From Comamonas sp. Y33R10-2 (GTDB lineage Bacteria > Pseudomonadota > Gammaproteobacteria > Burkholderiales > Burkholderiaceae_C): 64,000 nt of DNA. This document shows, piece by piece, positions 1 through 8,395 of this stretch. The stretch covers positions 1,116,001 through 1,180,000 of the forward strand of contig NZ_CP079925.1 in NCBI RefSeq assembly GCF_019355935.1. The letters are read 5' to 3'. Numbering within the stretch: the first letter of the stretch is position 1; the number at the start of each line of letters is the position of its first letter. The translations under genes were made by a program, and so were the position numbers. The notes under the pieces are model-generated. The model did no database searches. It was not told the origin of the DNA and saw nothing but the letters and a program-made list of their open reading frames with translations.

Positions 1-54
1 AGACGTGTGCAATGCCGAATTGGGATTCCATGGGTACTCCTGAGAACTTCTGAA

Positions 55-795
55 TTATTTGAGAACAAAATTGATGGGGACAATGTGCCACATGGGTTCG
101 GGCACACCGTTGCGCTTGCCGGGAACAAATCTCCAGCGTTGCACAGTGTTGATTGCAGCTTCATCCAAGCGCTCAAAGCCGCTGGACTGCTTGACATCGA
201 TTTTCTCAGGCTGGCCCTGAGCGTTGATATAAACGCGCAGCAGCACTTTGCCTTGCTCGCCCATACGCTTGCTCACCGAGGGATAGGCGGGTGATGGGTT
301 GTTCAGATAAGCCGCATTGCTTGAAGGCTGCTCCACCTGAGCCGGGGCCGGTGGTGCGGGAGGTGCAGGTGGGGCGGGCGGTGCTGGTGGAGCAGGGGGC
401 GCTGGAGGCGCCGGTGGGGCATTGTCAGCCTTGCTGTCGTTGTCTTCCAATGCTCCCTTTGGGGCGGAAGGTGCAGGCGTTGTGTCTTTGATAGCCTTGG
501 GCAGCGGCGGCGCTTTTTTTGTCTCCGTCTTGGGCTGAGCCTTCGGCTGAGGCTGCGGTGCTGGCTTGGGGGGCGCTGCTGGTGGCGGAGGGGAAGGCGG
601 TGCGGGCGTTGGCGCAGGAGGCGCCACAAACTCTGCAATCACGCTAGCGGGAATCACTATCTCTGCTGGTTTTTGTTGGGCAAAGCCATGCTGCATGGCC
701 CACAGGGCAGCAGCGTGCACAACCACCACCGCACCAGCAACTGCCATATTGCGGCTGAGGCCGCTGGCAGGTGCAAATTGATCAGACTGGGACAT
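55..795 (-). CDS. tonB: TonB energy transducer
   Basis: TonB couples the inner-membrane proton motive force, through ExbB and ExbD, to outer-membrane receptors. The 246-residue protein has an N-terminal membrane anchor (about residues 17-36), a long periplasmic spacer rich in Pro, Ala and Lys that includes an Ala-Pro-Pro tandem tract, and a C-terminal TonB domain containing YPSVSKRMGEQGKVLLRVYI and a VQRWRFVPG segment. The ATG at 795 was chosen. A TTG 36 bases further upstream would add 12 residues, but neither start has a strong ribosome binding site. It follows bfd on the same strand and a candidate Fur site lies upstream of bfd, so iron control of both is likely. exbB and exbD are not in the window. 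The Fiu-type receptor nearby and BtuB are plausible clients. Confidence 0.93.
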   Translation of the reverse strand: MSQSDQFAPASGLSRNMAVAGAVVVVHAAALWAMQHGFAQQKPAEIVIPASVIAEFVAPPAPTPAPPSPPPPAAPPKPAPQPQPKAQPKTETKKAPPLPKAIKDTTPAPSAPKGALEDNDSKADNAPPAPPAPPAPPAPPAPPAPPAPPAPAQVEQPSSNAAYLNNPSPAYPSVSKRMGEQGKVLLRVYINAQGQPEKIDVKQSSGFERLDEAAINTVQRWRFVPGKRNGVPEPMWHIVPINFVLK

Positions 796-955
796 AAGAG
801 CGGAAAGTGCCACCAGTGAATGCTGGAGCAAGTAAAGAAAAGCGCTGGTTACTGCGAGTGGGGGAGTTTATAAGGCAAAAGAAATTAATCGCAGAGGTCG
901 CTGGTTAAGCACCATCAATCACGAAAAATCCACTATGAGCATGCCATCACAAGAA

Positions 956-1249
956 TCAGACTGCCGACAAGGGCTGAGAAGATAGTGAGGTGGGCCATGC
1001 TTTGCTCTCCAGAATTTTGGTGGCAAGCTGAACTGTTTGTACCGGCGCACAGGCATGTGCTTCGTTGTGAATGGCCGCAATAGGGCGGCTCGCGCTGCAC
1101 TGGGCAACCACATCGCGTGCGCAGCCTTCGCAGCGCCCACATTGCGTGGCGACTCCCAGTTCAAATTGGATTTCGTCAAAGCTCATCCCCGCATGGGCGT
1201 GGCGTGCTATTTCTCGGTCAGAAACCCGGCGGCATACACAGACGATCAT
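956..1249 (-). CDS. bfd: Bacterioferritin-associated ferredoxin-like [2Fe-2S] protein
   Basis: Small Bfd-family protein. In the known system Bfd docks on bacterioferritin and passes electrons to release stored iron. The 97-residue product starts MIVCVCRRVSD and has the four expected cluster ligands, Cys4 and Cys6 (CxC) and Cys37 and Cys40 (CGRC). The tail of about 50 residues after the cluster domain is longer than in E. coli Bfd and is low in recognisable motifs. The ATG at 1249 was chosen because CVCRRVSD is the usual beginning; a longer reading from 1342 would add 31 residues without family similarity. No bacterioferritin gene is in view. It lies upstream of tonB on the same strand, which fits an iron-starvation role. 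Confidence 0.88.
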   Translation of the reverse strand: MIVCVCRRVSDREIARHAHAGMSFDEIQFELGVATQCGRCEGCARDVVAQCSASRPIAAIHNEAHACAPVQTVQLATKILESKAWPTSLSSQPLSAV

Positions 1250-1296
1250 GGCTACAGGCAGTTGTTGCTGGCTATTGATGTGATAGGTTGAGTATA

Positions 1297-1317
1297 AATG
1301 AGAATCCGTCGCATTTG
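1297..1317. promoter_or_regulatory. Candidate Fur box upstream of bfd
   Basis: The stretch AATGAGAATCCGTCGCATTT reads as an imperfect inverted repeat of the GAGAAT/ATTCTC type that Fur recognises. It sits about 50 bases upstream of the bfd start, where Fur would block a minus-strand promoter. The next gene on that strand ends at 1339, so the site is in a short intergenic gap. It was found by eye only. Confidence 0.45.
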
Positions 1318-1338
1318 CAATGCATGCCAGCGAATTAA

Positions 1339-2487
1339 TCACAAATCAGAAGTGGTTAAGAGATTTTTATCAATATTTTCAATGGCTTGGATTCCAGTTT
1401 GAGCCATTGCCAGCTCAAGCTCGGCGCGTAGCAGATACAGCATGTGGGCCACGCCCAGCATGCCAGCCACGGCCAATGCATGCATTTGCGGGCGGCCTAT
1501 CATTACGGCGCTGGCGCCCAGTGCCAAAGCCTTGATCACATCGGTGCCGTAGCGCACGCCGCTATCCATCAGCAGCGGAATATGAGCTGGCGTGGCTGCG
1601 CGAATGGCGGGCAATACCTCAAGCGGCGACACAGCCCCATCCAAGACGCGACCGCCGTGGTTAGAGACGACGATGGCATCAGCCCCCAACTCCACAGCTT
1701 TGGCGGCTGAGCTGGCAGACAGCACGCCTTTGACGATCAGCGGCAACTTGGTTTGCTCTCGCAGCCAGACCAAGTCGTCCCAAGTGGGCGCGCTTTGGGC
1801 CAACGCGGTGCCAAACAGAATGTGCTCGCTCATCAAATCGCTGGTCTGGCGCTGCTTGGGCATGCCGCGGAGATTGGCCGCTTCCACGCCTGGTGGCAGT
1901 GGGTAGCTGGAGCGCTTGATGTGCGCATCAATCGTCCAGACCAGCGCCTGATAGCCTGCTGCTTCAGCGCGGCGAATTAACTCAAGCGTGTGCTTGCGCG
2001 ACGCCTGTTGGTACAGCTGAAACCACAGCGGGCCACTGCGCCCCAGCTCTTGCGCCGTCCTGTGTGCGGCCTTTGCAATTTCTTCCAGCGTGTAGCTGGA
2101 GAGCGTGCTGACCACCATGCCGGTACGCATGGCCATGGCGGCGCAAACGGTGTCAAGCTCGCCTTCGGGGTGAGCCAGCTTTTGATAGGCCACAGGGGCC
2201 AGCAGCAGCGGCCAATCCAAAGTCTGGCCCAGCAGGTTTTGCCGGGTGTGGGCTTGAGATAAATCGGCCAGTGGCTCTGGGCGTAGGCGAATGCGGTCAA
2301 AAGCTTTGCGGTTATGCGCCAGCGTCAGCCCTTGATCGGCACCGCTTTCCAAATGCGCCCAAGCATGGGCTTCCATATGTTCTCGTGCCAATGCAGCGTA
2401 GTCGGCCCAATTTCCGATATGGGGTGGAATCTGCGTCAGCGCAGGCTTGACGGGCTGGCCTGTGGCATTCAAGCGTTCAACAGTCAT
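1339..2487 (-). CDS. FMN-dependent alpha-hydroxy-acid oxidizing protein
   Basis: Member of the lactate dehydrogenase/glycolate oxidase flavoprotein family, which oxidises 2-hydroxy acids to 2-oxo acids with FMN in a TIM barrel. The 382-residue length fits. The active-site block [10 protein letters not shown] with catalytic His and the following Arg is present, as are IVKGV (FMN-binding Lys) and [18 protein letters not shown] near the phosphate site. The usual LTVD-x-PxxGxRERD block is replaced by [18 protein letters not shown], so the substrate is probably not ordinary L-lactate. Its ATG overlaps the stop of piuC by four bases, which implies translational coupling in an iron-related operon. 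The link between the two activities is not known to me. Confidence 0.85.
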   Translation of the reverse strand: MTVERLNATGQPVKPALTQIPPHIGNWADYAALAREHMEAHAWAHLESGADQGLTLAHNRKAFDRIRLRPEPLADLSQAHTRQNLLGQTLDWPLLLAPVAYQKLAHPEGELDTVCAAMAMRTGMVVSTLSSYTLEEIAKAAHRTAQELGRSGPLWFQLYQQASRKHTLELIRRAEAAGYQALVWTIDAHIKRSSYPLPPGVEAANLRGMPKQRQTSDLMSEHILFGTALAQSAPTWDDLVWLREQTKLPLIVKGVLSASSAAKAVELGADAIVVSNHGGRVLDGAVSPLEVLPAIRAATPAHIPLLMDSGVRYGTDVIKALALGASAVMIGRPQMHALAVAGMLGVAHMLYLLRAELELAMAQTGIQAIENIDKNLLTTSDL

Positions 2488-3179
2488 GCTTCAGACCACA
2501 TGCGAAGGAGGTTGTGGTACGTGCCAGATAGGGCTGCGACTCGCGCGTGCTCGGGCTGCTCTTGCGTGAGTTGCTGAATCGACTGGTCCAGATCAAACAG
2601 CAAGCGGCGCTGCTCGGCAGATTTGATCAAGCTGTGCGTCCAAAAAAACGAGGCATAGCGCGTGCCGCGGGTCACCGGGTTGACGCGGTGCAAGCTAGTG
2701 CCGGGGTAGACGATGGCATCGCCCGCAGCCAGCTTCACGCTTTGCTCGCCGTAAGTGTCTTGCACCATCAGCTCGCCGCCCTCGTATTCTTCAGGGTCGC
2801 TGAAGAAGACGGTGGTGGAGACATCGGTTCTCACCTTGATGGCAGTGCCCGGAATGGTGAAAAAAGCGTTGTCGATATGGTTGCCGTAGCCGTGATTGCC
2901 GTCTTTGCCACCGCCTTCATAGCGGTTAAAGCGCGGGGGCAGCACCTTGAGCGGCAATGCAGCAGACATAAATAAGGGGTTGCGGCCCAGCTTGTCCAAA
3001 ATTAGGTCACCAATTTGCTGACCGGTGGCGCTGTCCAGCGGCAGTTGCAAATTGTTTTTGACCTGTGCGGCCACATGGCCTGCCGTGGTTCGGCCATCTT
3101 GCCAAGTGGCGCTCTCCAGCGCCTTGCGGCAGTGACGCACTTCATCGGGGGTCAGCAGAGCAGGGATGCGAAGCAGCAT
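2484..3179 (-). CDS. piuC: PiuC/YbiX-type Fe(II)/2-oxoglutarate dioxygenase
   Basis: PKHD-type hydroxylase of the PiuC/YbiX family, regularly found beside Fiu/PiuA siderophore receptors. The 231-residue protein has the iron ligands His101 and Asp103 (in GNHIDNAFF), His164 (in SLHRVNP) and a 2-oxoglutarate-binding Arg near 174 (TRGTRYASF). The N-terminal region and the PRFNRYEGG segment are typical. The natural substrate is not established in the family; modification of siderophores or of their breakdown products is an inference from neighbourhood. A terminator lies between the receptor gene and this one, so piuC probably has its own promoter in the 3180-3363 gap. The next gene overlaps its stop codon by four bases. 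Confidence 0.92.
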   Translation of the reverse strand: MLLRIPALLTPDEVRHCRKALESATWQDGRTTAGHVAAQVKNNLQLPLDSATGQQIGDLILDKLGRNPLFMSAALPLKVLPPRFNRYEGGGKDGNHGYGNHIDNAFFTIPGTAIKVRTDVSTTVFFSDPEEYEGGELMVQDTYGEQSVKLAAGDAIVYPGTSLHRVNPVTRGTRYASFFWTHSLIKSAEQRRLLFDLDQSIQQLTQEQPEHARVAALSGTYHNLLRMWSEA

Positions 3180-3363
3180 GGTGAGACTTTATGGGGTGTC
3201 AGTCTTGGGAAAAAACGTAGCGGCTACCGGTTGATACATAAGCTATTCAAGTCAGTTTGGTATGGAAGTGCTTATGGATAGGGCGCAAGAAGCTATTGTT
3301 TTGAACAGTGTGAAATGGCATTACAAAGACTGCAATGCGCCTTCAAGTGCCAAGTGTGCATGT

Positions 3364-3397
3364 AAAAAGCCCCGCTGGCTGCAACGGCCAACGAGGC
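3364..3397 (-). terminator. Rho-independent terminator after the Fiu-type receptor gene
   Basis: On the minus strand GCCTCGTTGGC pairs with GCCAGCGGGGC across a short loop and is followed by TTTTT. It lies 57 bases past the receptor stop codon and separates that gene from piuC. The rest of the 3180-3453 gap shows no other feature I can support. Confidence 0.8.
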
Positions 3398-3453
3398 TTC
3401 GTGTCATGCATTGAAGCAGACCTGCGCTAAATCAAGCGCAGGCGACGTTTCAA

Positions 3454-5760
3454 TTAGTACGTGAACTTGACCGAAGCCACTGCCGAGCGGCCAGCAGCCA
3501 TGGTGGCGTAGTGAGGCGAGCGCACACCGCTGTAGTACACCTTGTCGCCCAGGTTGTAGACGTTCAGCTGAAAGGCCATGTTCTTGTTGAATTGGTAGGC
3601 CATCATGGCGTCAAAGCGTGTGTAACCATTGGCTTGGCGTGTCACAACGCCGCTGCCTGCTGGAGCAGTAGAGGCGGTGTAGCCTTGGTTCACATTGCTT
3701 TGGGCAAAGATGCCAAGACCCAATGTCAGCTTAGCCATGGGCTTGTAGCTGGTCCACAGGCTGAAACTGTGCTTGGGTGTATTGGGGAAGGGCAGGCCGT
3801 TGGCGACATTGCCCGGGCCCATGTTCTTTTGCTCGCTATCCATGTAGGTATAGCCGCCAAAGACGCTCAGGCCGGGCATGATTTGACCGGTGAAACCCAG
3901 CTCTAACCCATTCACAGTCTTATTGCCAGCCATGACGGTAGCGCCAGTGCCGTCGGTAATGCGTGCATTGGTGACTTCGTTGCGGAAGATGGCAGCGGAC
4001 AGTCCCAGGCGTTTGTCAATCAGGTCCCATTTGGTGCCTAATTCGGTGGAGCGGGTTTTTTCAGGAGCGAGGTCAGCCAAAGCAACTGTGTTCATTGCTT
4101 CGTCGTTACCGTTGTTGAGCATGGAGCCGACAGGGCGCGAAGCGGTGCCTACGTTGACGTAGATGCTGCCATTGGTTGCAGGCTTGTAGACCAAGCCCAA
4201 CTGATAGTTGAACAGGTTGTCGCTGCGGGTAATGTCGTAAGCCGGCGATGGGGTGCGTCCGGTGCTTGCGGGGCCTGCGGCATTGACCTTGTAGTGATCC
4301 ATGCGGATGCCCGCATTCAATAGCCACTGGTCGTTGAATTTGAGTGTGTCAAATCCATAGATGGAAACAGTGTCTACCTTGTTTCTTGTCGCGTCTGGGT
4401 TCCAAGTAATGGGGGTTGTCCAAGCATCACCACTGTTGGGATTGTTCAGCGAGGCGCACCATGGAGCACTGGCCGCATTGCAGGATGTGTTGCTAGGAGT
4501 CAAGATGCCAGAGTTTGCCGAATTGACGGTAGATTTTTCCTTGGCCAATTCAAGTCCAACTGAGAAGGAATGGCCGACGCTTCCTGTCTGGGCCTTACCG
4601 GTCAATTCGGTGACGTTTTGCAGCGTTGTAATTTCGCTTTGGCGGCCATTGCCACGGCGATACACGAAGCCTCCGATGGCATTACCCTTGCTGTCATCGG
4701 GTTGCGTCCAGACATAGTCCTGCTCGCTCTTGCTGTAACGCAAGCTGTTACGAATTTTGTTGGAGTCAGTGAATTTGTGTTCAACCGATGCGGTGAACAA
4801 ATCACTTTTTTCTTTTTGGTAGTCACGTCCAGTCAAACCGTACCAATTGTCGCGGTTGTTGCCATACGTCGGGCGAATGATTGAGCCACCTGGCAGTGCT
4901 GCAGCCCCGGTTTTGGGGATCAGGTAAGGAACACCACCATCGGGCATGTTGTCCGTCTGCAGGTGCTGCCAACCCAGAGTCACTTCGGTTGCAGTGCCCA
5001 TACCGAATGTGACGGTAGGTGCGAGACCCCAGCGCTTGTTGTCAGGGCCGTTGCGGCCGGGAATGTCGGCACTATGGCCCATGGCGTTCAGACGGAAACC
5101 TGTGGTCTCGTTGATCTTGCGGTTGATGTCCAGCGTGCCACGCAGATAGTTGTCGGTGCCCAGACCCACGTCGCCCGAGATGAAGTTTTCGTTCTTTGCC
5201 TTCTTGGTGGTCAGGTTGATGGAGCCGCCTGCGCCGCCGCGACCTGCATAGGCCGAGTCAGCGCCCTTAATAACCTCTATGGACTCAACGTTAAACACTT
5301 CGCGAGTGCCGGCGGCGATGTCTCGCATGCCGTCCACGAAGGTGCTGGACTGAGCGTCCATACCTCGGATAAAAGGCTGGTCGCCTGTGGGATTGCCGCC
5401 TTCGCCGTTACCAAAAGTAATGCCTGGGGTGGACTTTAGTGCTTCTTGCAAGCTGGTGGCGCCAGTCTGCTTGATGATTTCTTCGTTGATGACTTGAACG
5501 GTCTTGGGCGTGTCCAGCAAAGGTGCGGTGAACTTGCCTTGTGTACTGGTTTCAGCTTTGAAGCCGCTTTCAGCAGCCGCTTCCACATTCACGGTGGAGA
5601 GCGTCGTTTCTTGTTGAGCCATCGCGCTGGCGCCGATCAGGCACAGGCCTGCGGCGATCACGATTTGCTTGAGCTCGCAGCGCAAGCCATTGGAGTCGGT
5701 CGGAGTCAGATAGTTATTAAACATGCTTTTGAAGTAGTCAATGGTTTTATGAAAAAGCAT
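3454..5760 (-). CDS. fiu: Fiu/PiuA-type TonB-dependent siderophore receptor
   Basis: Outer-membrane receptor for ferric catecholate-type siderophores, judged from close resemblance to E. coli Fiu. The 768-residue protein has a signal peptide (about residues 30-48, ending ASAMA), a plug domain with GDQPFIRGMDAQSST, VESIEVIKGADSAYAGRGG and GSINLTTKK, then a beta-barrel ending KFTY. The Fiu-like block DNMPDGGVPYL is present. Two in-frame ATGs are possible, at 5760 and 5724, and neither has a clear ribosome binding site. The upstream divergent region contains two candidate Fur sites. Together with piuC downstream and the split PiuB-like genes on the other strand, this is a Fiu-PiuC-PiuB type iron-uptake locus. 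Confidence 0.93.
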   Translation of the reverse strand: MLFHKTIDYFKSMFNNYLTPTDSNGLRCELKQIVIAAGLCLIGASAMAQQETTLSTVNVEAAAESGFKAETSTQGKFTAPLLDTPKTVQVINEEIIKQTGATSLQEALKSTPGITFGNGEGGNPTGDQPFIRGMDAQSSTFVDGMRDIAAGTREVFNVESIEVIKGADSAYAGRGGAGGSINLTTKKAKNENFISGDVGLGTDNYLRGTLDINRKINETTGFRLNAMGHSADIPGRNGPDNKRWGLAPTVTFGMGTATEVTLGWQHLQTDNMPDGGVPYLIPKTGAAALPGGSIIRPTYGNNRDNWYGLTGRDYQKEKSDLFTASVEHKFTDSNKIRNSLRYSKSEQDYVWTQPDDSKGNAIGGFVYRRGNGRQSEITTLQNVTELTGKAQTGSVGHSFSVGLELAKEKSTVNSANSGILTPSNTSCNAASAPWCASLNNPNSGDAWTTPITWNPDATRNKVDTVSIYGFDTLKFNDQWLLNAGIRMDHYKVNAAGPASTGRTPSPAYDITRSDNLFNYQLGLVYKPATNGSIYVNVGTASRPVGSMLNNGNDEAMNTVALADLAPEKTRSTELGTKWDLIDKRLGLSAAIFRNEVTNARITDGTGATVMAGNKTVNGLELGFTGQIMPGLSVFGGYTYMDSEQKNMGPGNVANGLPFPNTPKHSFSLWTSYKPMAKLTLGLGIFAQSNVNQGYTASTAPAGSGVVTRQANGYTRFDAMMAYQFNKNMAFQLNVYNLGDKVYYSGVRSPHYATMAAGRSAVASVKFTY

Positions 5761-5779
5761 GCGGATTCTAGATCTTGTT

Positions 5780-5804
5780 GATAATGGTTCTTGATTAGAT
5801 TCTC
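5780..5804. promoter_or_regulatory. Candidate Fur box upstream of the Fiu-type receptor
   Basis: Read on the minus strand this is GAGAATCTAATC, then a run ending CCATTATC, an imperfect Fur-type repeat with the same GAGAAT half-site as the candidate upstream of bfd. It lies 20-45 bases before the first possible start codon of the receptor. Confidence 0.4.
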
Positions 5805-5964
5805 AGTTGCGCGCTACAAATAGTTGACTCTGTTGCCGCAGGGCAACGCGTTATTTGTGAAATCTAGGGTTTACCTTAGGGCGGAAGCGACTTGCTTACG
5901 CCGCAACGTTTTGAAGTGTCTTCATTGCTGCCGAAGGCTTAGCTTTGTTTACGCAAAGTAAAGT

Positions 5965-5985
5965 AAATGAAAGTGATATGCATTT
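5965..5985. promoter_or_regulatory. Candidate Fur box upstream of the PepSY operon
   Basis: AAATGAAAGTGATATGCATTT is an imperfect palindrome with AAATG and CATTT arms, close to the Fur pattern. It lies in the region between the divergent receptor and PepSY genes, about 130 bases before the PepSY start, and could serve the plus-strand operon. Confidence 0.45.
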
Positions 5986-6112
5986 AGAATTTTGGGCAAC
6001 TAGAATGCGACACTTGCTGTGAAAGTACGGCTGGGTCGCTTGGCCGCCGGTCAGCCCTATTGGTTTGTGGTTCGACCCGGCTTGGCGGCTCGCACTCCCT
6101 GAAAGTTTTTCC

Positions 6113-6763
6113 ATGACAGCGGCTTCCTCCAACGCTCCGCAGCGGGCGTATTGGCTTAAAAAATTGCACGAATGGCACTGGATCAGCTCTGCGATCTGCT
6201 TGATCGGCATGCTGCTGTTCGCTGTGACGGGCTTTACTCTCAACCATGCCGGCCAGATTGAATCGAATCCCAAGGTGCTCACGCGTGAGGCGCGACTGCC
6301 TGCCGATTTATTGGAAAAACTGCAGCAAGCCCAGAAGTTAAATGGGCAGAGTGCTATTAAAAATGAAGTGGCCTTGCCTGCCGATGTCGATGGCTGGCTG
6401 GCGCAGCAAATTAAAGTCAGTGCCAAAGGCTTTGCGGTGGAGTGGAGCGAGGACGAGGCTTATGTCCCCCTGCCTCGCCCCGGTGGCGACGCTTGGCTGC
6501 GCGTGGATTTAAAGGATGGTGCTGTGGAGTACGAAACCACAGACCGTGGCTGGATTTCTTATCTGAACGACTTACACAAAGGGCGCAATTCGGGCGCTGC
6601 TTGGAGCCTGTTCATCGACATATTTGCCCTGGGCTGCGTGGTGTTTTGTATCACCGGCCTATTGATTTTGAAGATGCACGCACAGCGCCGGCCTATGACA
6701 TGGCCTATGGTTGGTTTGGGTTTTGTTTTGCCCGCTTTGCTGGTGGTGCTCTTGGTACATTGA
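6113..6763 (+). CDS. PepSY-associated membrane protein, N-terminal half of a split PiuB
   Basis: Inner-membrane protein of the PepSY-associated TM family, 216 residues. A cytoplasmic start with the conserved LHEWHWISS precedes a first membrane helix (about residues 32-52). A periplasmic domain follows with LNDLHKGRNSGAAWSLFIDI, then two C-terminal helices. The ATG at 6113 is preferred over an upstream TTG at 6065. In Pseudomonas aeruginosa, PiuB (PA4513) beside piuA and piuC fuses this kind of domain to a flavodoxin/FAD reductase. Here the reductase is a separate gene at 9514. The likely role is moving electrons across the inner membrane for reduction of imported ferric complexes; that is inference. 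DUF2271 follows after 25 bases. Confidence 0.85.
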   Translation: MTAASSNAPQRAYWLKKLHEWHWISSAICLIGMLLFAVTGFTLNHAGQIESNPKVLTREARLPADLLEKLQQAQKLNGQSAIKNEVALPADVDGWLAQQIKVSAKGFAVEWSEDEAYVPLPRPGGDAWLRVDLKDGAVEYETTDRGWISYLNDLHKGRNSGAAWSLFIDIFALGCVVFCITGLLILKMHAQRRPMTWPMVGLGFVLPALLVVLLVH

Positions 6764-6788
6764 TCTGGATTTAGAGAAGGAAAAAAGA

Positions 6789-7310
6789 ATGGCGAAGAGG
6801 ATTTTCAAGACCACGGTGGCGTTGAGCGCCGTGATCGGTCTGCCCGCAATCGCAGGGGGCTTGAATGTGTCGGTCACCGTGCCTCAGCTCCAAGTAGCCG
6901 AATATCACAAGCCTTATGTGGCTGTGTGGCTGGAGAAGGCCGATGGCGGCGTGGCAGCCAATCTTTCCGTCTGGTACGACGCCAAGATGAAAGATGGCGA
7001 AGGCACCAAGTGGCTCAAAGACATGCGCCAATGGTGGCGCCGCATTGGCCGTGAGCTGAGCTTTCCGGTGGATGGCGTGACCCAGCCCACCAAGCCTGCC
7101 GGCACTTACGCCCTGTCTTTTGCCGAAGGCAAGAACCCGCTGCCCAAGCTGGCTCCCGGTCAGTACAAGCTGATGGTCGAAGCTGCCCGTGAAGTAGGTG
7201 GCCGCGAGGTGGTGTCTATCCCGTTTGAATGGCCTATGAAGCAGGCCACTAGCCTGAGTGCGACTGGTAGTACTGAGTTGGGTGCTATTAAGTTGAACAT
7301 CACTCCTTGA
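6789..7310 (+). CDS. DUF2271 exported protein
   Basis: Exported protein of 173 residues with an N-terminal signal peptide (about residues 1-22, ending PAIAG). The pattern VAVWLEKADGG, WYDAKMKDGEGTKWLKDMRQWWRR and a proline/glycine-rich C-terminal half fit DUF2271. The ATG at 6789 has a strong AGAAGG ribosome binding site, and 78 upstream bases in the same frame are not used. DUF2271 proteins recur with PepSY, DUF4198 and ApbE genes near siderophore receptors. The function is unproven; a periplasmic redox or ligand-handling role is inferred from neighbours. No ApbE flavinylation motif ([S/T]GA[S/T]) was found in it. Confidence 0.85.
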   Translation: MAKRIFKTTVALSAVIGLPAIAGGLNVSVTVPQLQVAEYHKPYVAVWLEKADGGVAANLSVWYDAKMKDGEGTKWLKDMRQWWRRIGRELSFPVDGVTQPTKPAGTYALSFAEGKNPLPKLAPGQYKLMVEAAREVGGREVVSIPFEWPMKQATSLSATGSTELGAIKLNITP

Positions 7311-7325
7311 GCTTGATTTTCACCA

Positions 7326-7420
7326 CTTGAGGCGCTTTGCGCCTTCCCCTGTGCTTTGCGCAAGGGGACGACGCCTCGCCGCAAGGCGGCTTTTGCTCAG
7401 TGTCTCTGAGTTGGATGGTG
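7326..7420. repeat. GC-rich dispersed palindromic repeat, copy 1
   Basis: The gap after the DUF2271 gene holds nested inverted repeats (GGCGCtttGCGCC, CCCCTgtgctttgcgcaAGGGG, GCCTCGCCGCAAGGC) and ends with GACGACGCCTCGCCGC and CTCAGTGTCTCTGAG. A related unit with the same order lies at 28392-28512. It may act as a transcript 3' end or attenuator between operon genes, because the plus-strand genes on both sides seem to belong together. Confidence 0.6.
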
Positions 7421-7482
7421 CCCGATTTCGGCGCTATCCCTTTTTCTGATTTGTCATCCTTTTTTGTTTTCAAGGACCTGAT

Positions 7483-8283
7483 ATGAAGTTCAAAACACGT
7501 GCTCTCGCTGCTGCCGCTTTGGCGCTAACCGTTTTCGGCGCTCAGGCGCATGACCTGTGGTTCAAGCCCTCCAGCACCGTGCTGTCCAAGTCGGACTGGG
7601 TGACTGTGGACGCTGCAGTTTCCAACGATGTGTTCTTCTTTAACCACCGCCCGCTGAATCTTGATGCGGTGAAGGTCACGGCTCCTGATGGTGCGGCGGT
7701 TGAGATGAAGAATGTGGCCAAGGGCGAGCTGCGCAGCATGTTCGACTTCAAGCCCGAAAAGACCGGCACTTACCGCGTGGCCATGCAAATGGGCGGCGCT
7801 ATGGGGTCTTACAAGGACGCCAATGGCCAGACCAAGCGCTTGCGCGGCTCGGTGGATGACGTGGTCAAGCAAATGCCTGCGGACGCTAAGGACGTACGCG
7901 TGACTGAGAACCAGCGCCGTATGGAGACCTTTGTGTCGCTAGGCAAGCCTTCGGCCATTACGCTGACGGGCAAGGGCTTGGAGCTCAAGCCTGTGACCCA
8001 CCCCAACGACTTGGTGGCCAGCGAAGAAGCCACGTTTGAGTTCCACATCGACGGCAAGCCTGCTGCCGATCTGGAGCTGGAGCTGGTGGCCGATGGCATT
8101 CGCTACCGTGACAGCGTGGACGCTATGAAGCTCAAGACTGACGCCAAGGGTCAAGTCAAGGTCAAGTTCCCTCGCGCGGGTCTGTTCTGGCTCAATACCG
8201 ATGCCACCGATAACAAGACCAGCGTTGCCAAGGCGACAGAGCGCCGCCTGAGCTACATCGCCACGCTGGAAGTGCTGCCTTAA
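7483..8283 (+). CDS. DUF4198 exported protein
   Basis: Exported 266-residue protein with a cleavable signal peptide (ending FGAQA) directly followed by HDLWFKPSS, the hallmark start of mature DUF4198 proteins. The His right after the cleavage site could be an N-terminal metal ligand. The body is all-beta in character, with FDFKPEKTGTYRV and FHIDGKPAADLELELVADG resembling Ig-like domains. AAGGA upstream of the ATG at 7483 is a good ribosome binding site. The family is linked to periplasmic nickel, cobalt or iron handling by annotation, but no function is proven. It lies 172 bases after DUF2271, across a repeat, and is followed by a hairpin. Confidence 0.85.
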   Translation: MKFKTRALAAAALALTVFGAQAHDLWFKPSSTVLSKSDWVTVDAAVSNDVFFFNHRPLNLDAVKVTAPDGAAVEMKNVAKGELRSMFDFKPEKTGTYRVAMQMGGAMGSYKDANGQTKRLRGSVDDVVKQMPADAKDVRVTENQRRMETFVSLGKPSAITLTGKGLELKPVTHPNDLVASEEATFEFHIDGKPAADLELELVADGIRYRDSVDAMKLKTDAKGQVKVKFPRAGLFWLNTDATDNKTSVAKATERRLSYIATLEVLP

Positions 8284-8336
8284 AGTTAGCAGCTCTAAGT
8301 GCTGTTTTAAGCTTTGATGCCTGAGATGCAAGCAAC

Positions 8337-8357
8337 ACGCGCCCGCTTTGGGCGCGT
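8337..8357 (+). terminator. Hairpin between the DUF4198 gene and apbE
   Basis: ACGCGCCC and GGGCGCGT form a perfect eight-base-pair stem with a five-base loop, followed after a few bases by GTTGTTT. It could be a weak terminator or a processing site in the plus-strand operon. Confidence 0.5.
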
Positions 8358-8395
8358 CGTTGTTTCCGCCTGATCTGTTCTGCCCCTAACGAGCC

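Noticed and set aside
303..638. Arg-rich 111-residue minus-strand frame overlapping tonB
   Set aside because: It is the shifted frame of the Pro-rich TonB spacer.
1071..1291. Plus-strand frames across bfd
   Set aside because: They are antisense shadows of the bfd coding sequence, whose four Cys ligands are intact.
6573..6584. SGAA in the PepSY protein as an ApbE flavinylation site
   Set aside because: The family motif needs Ser or Thr after the Ala, and this lies in a conserved PepSY segment that has its own explanation.
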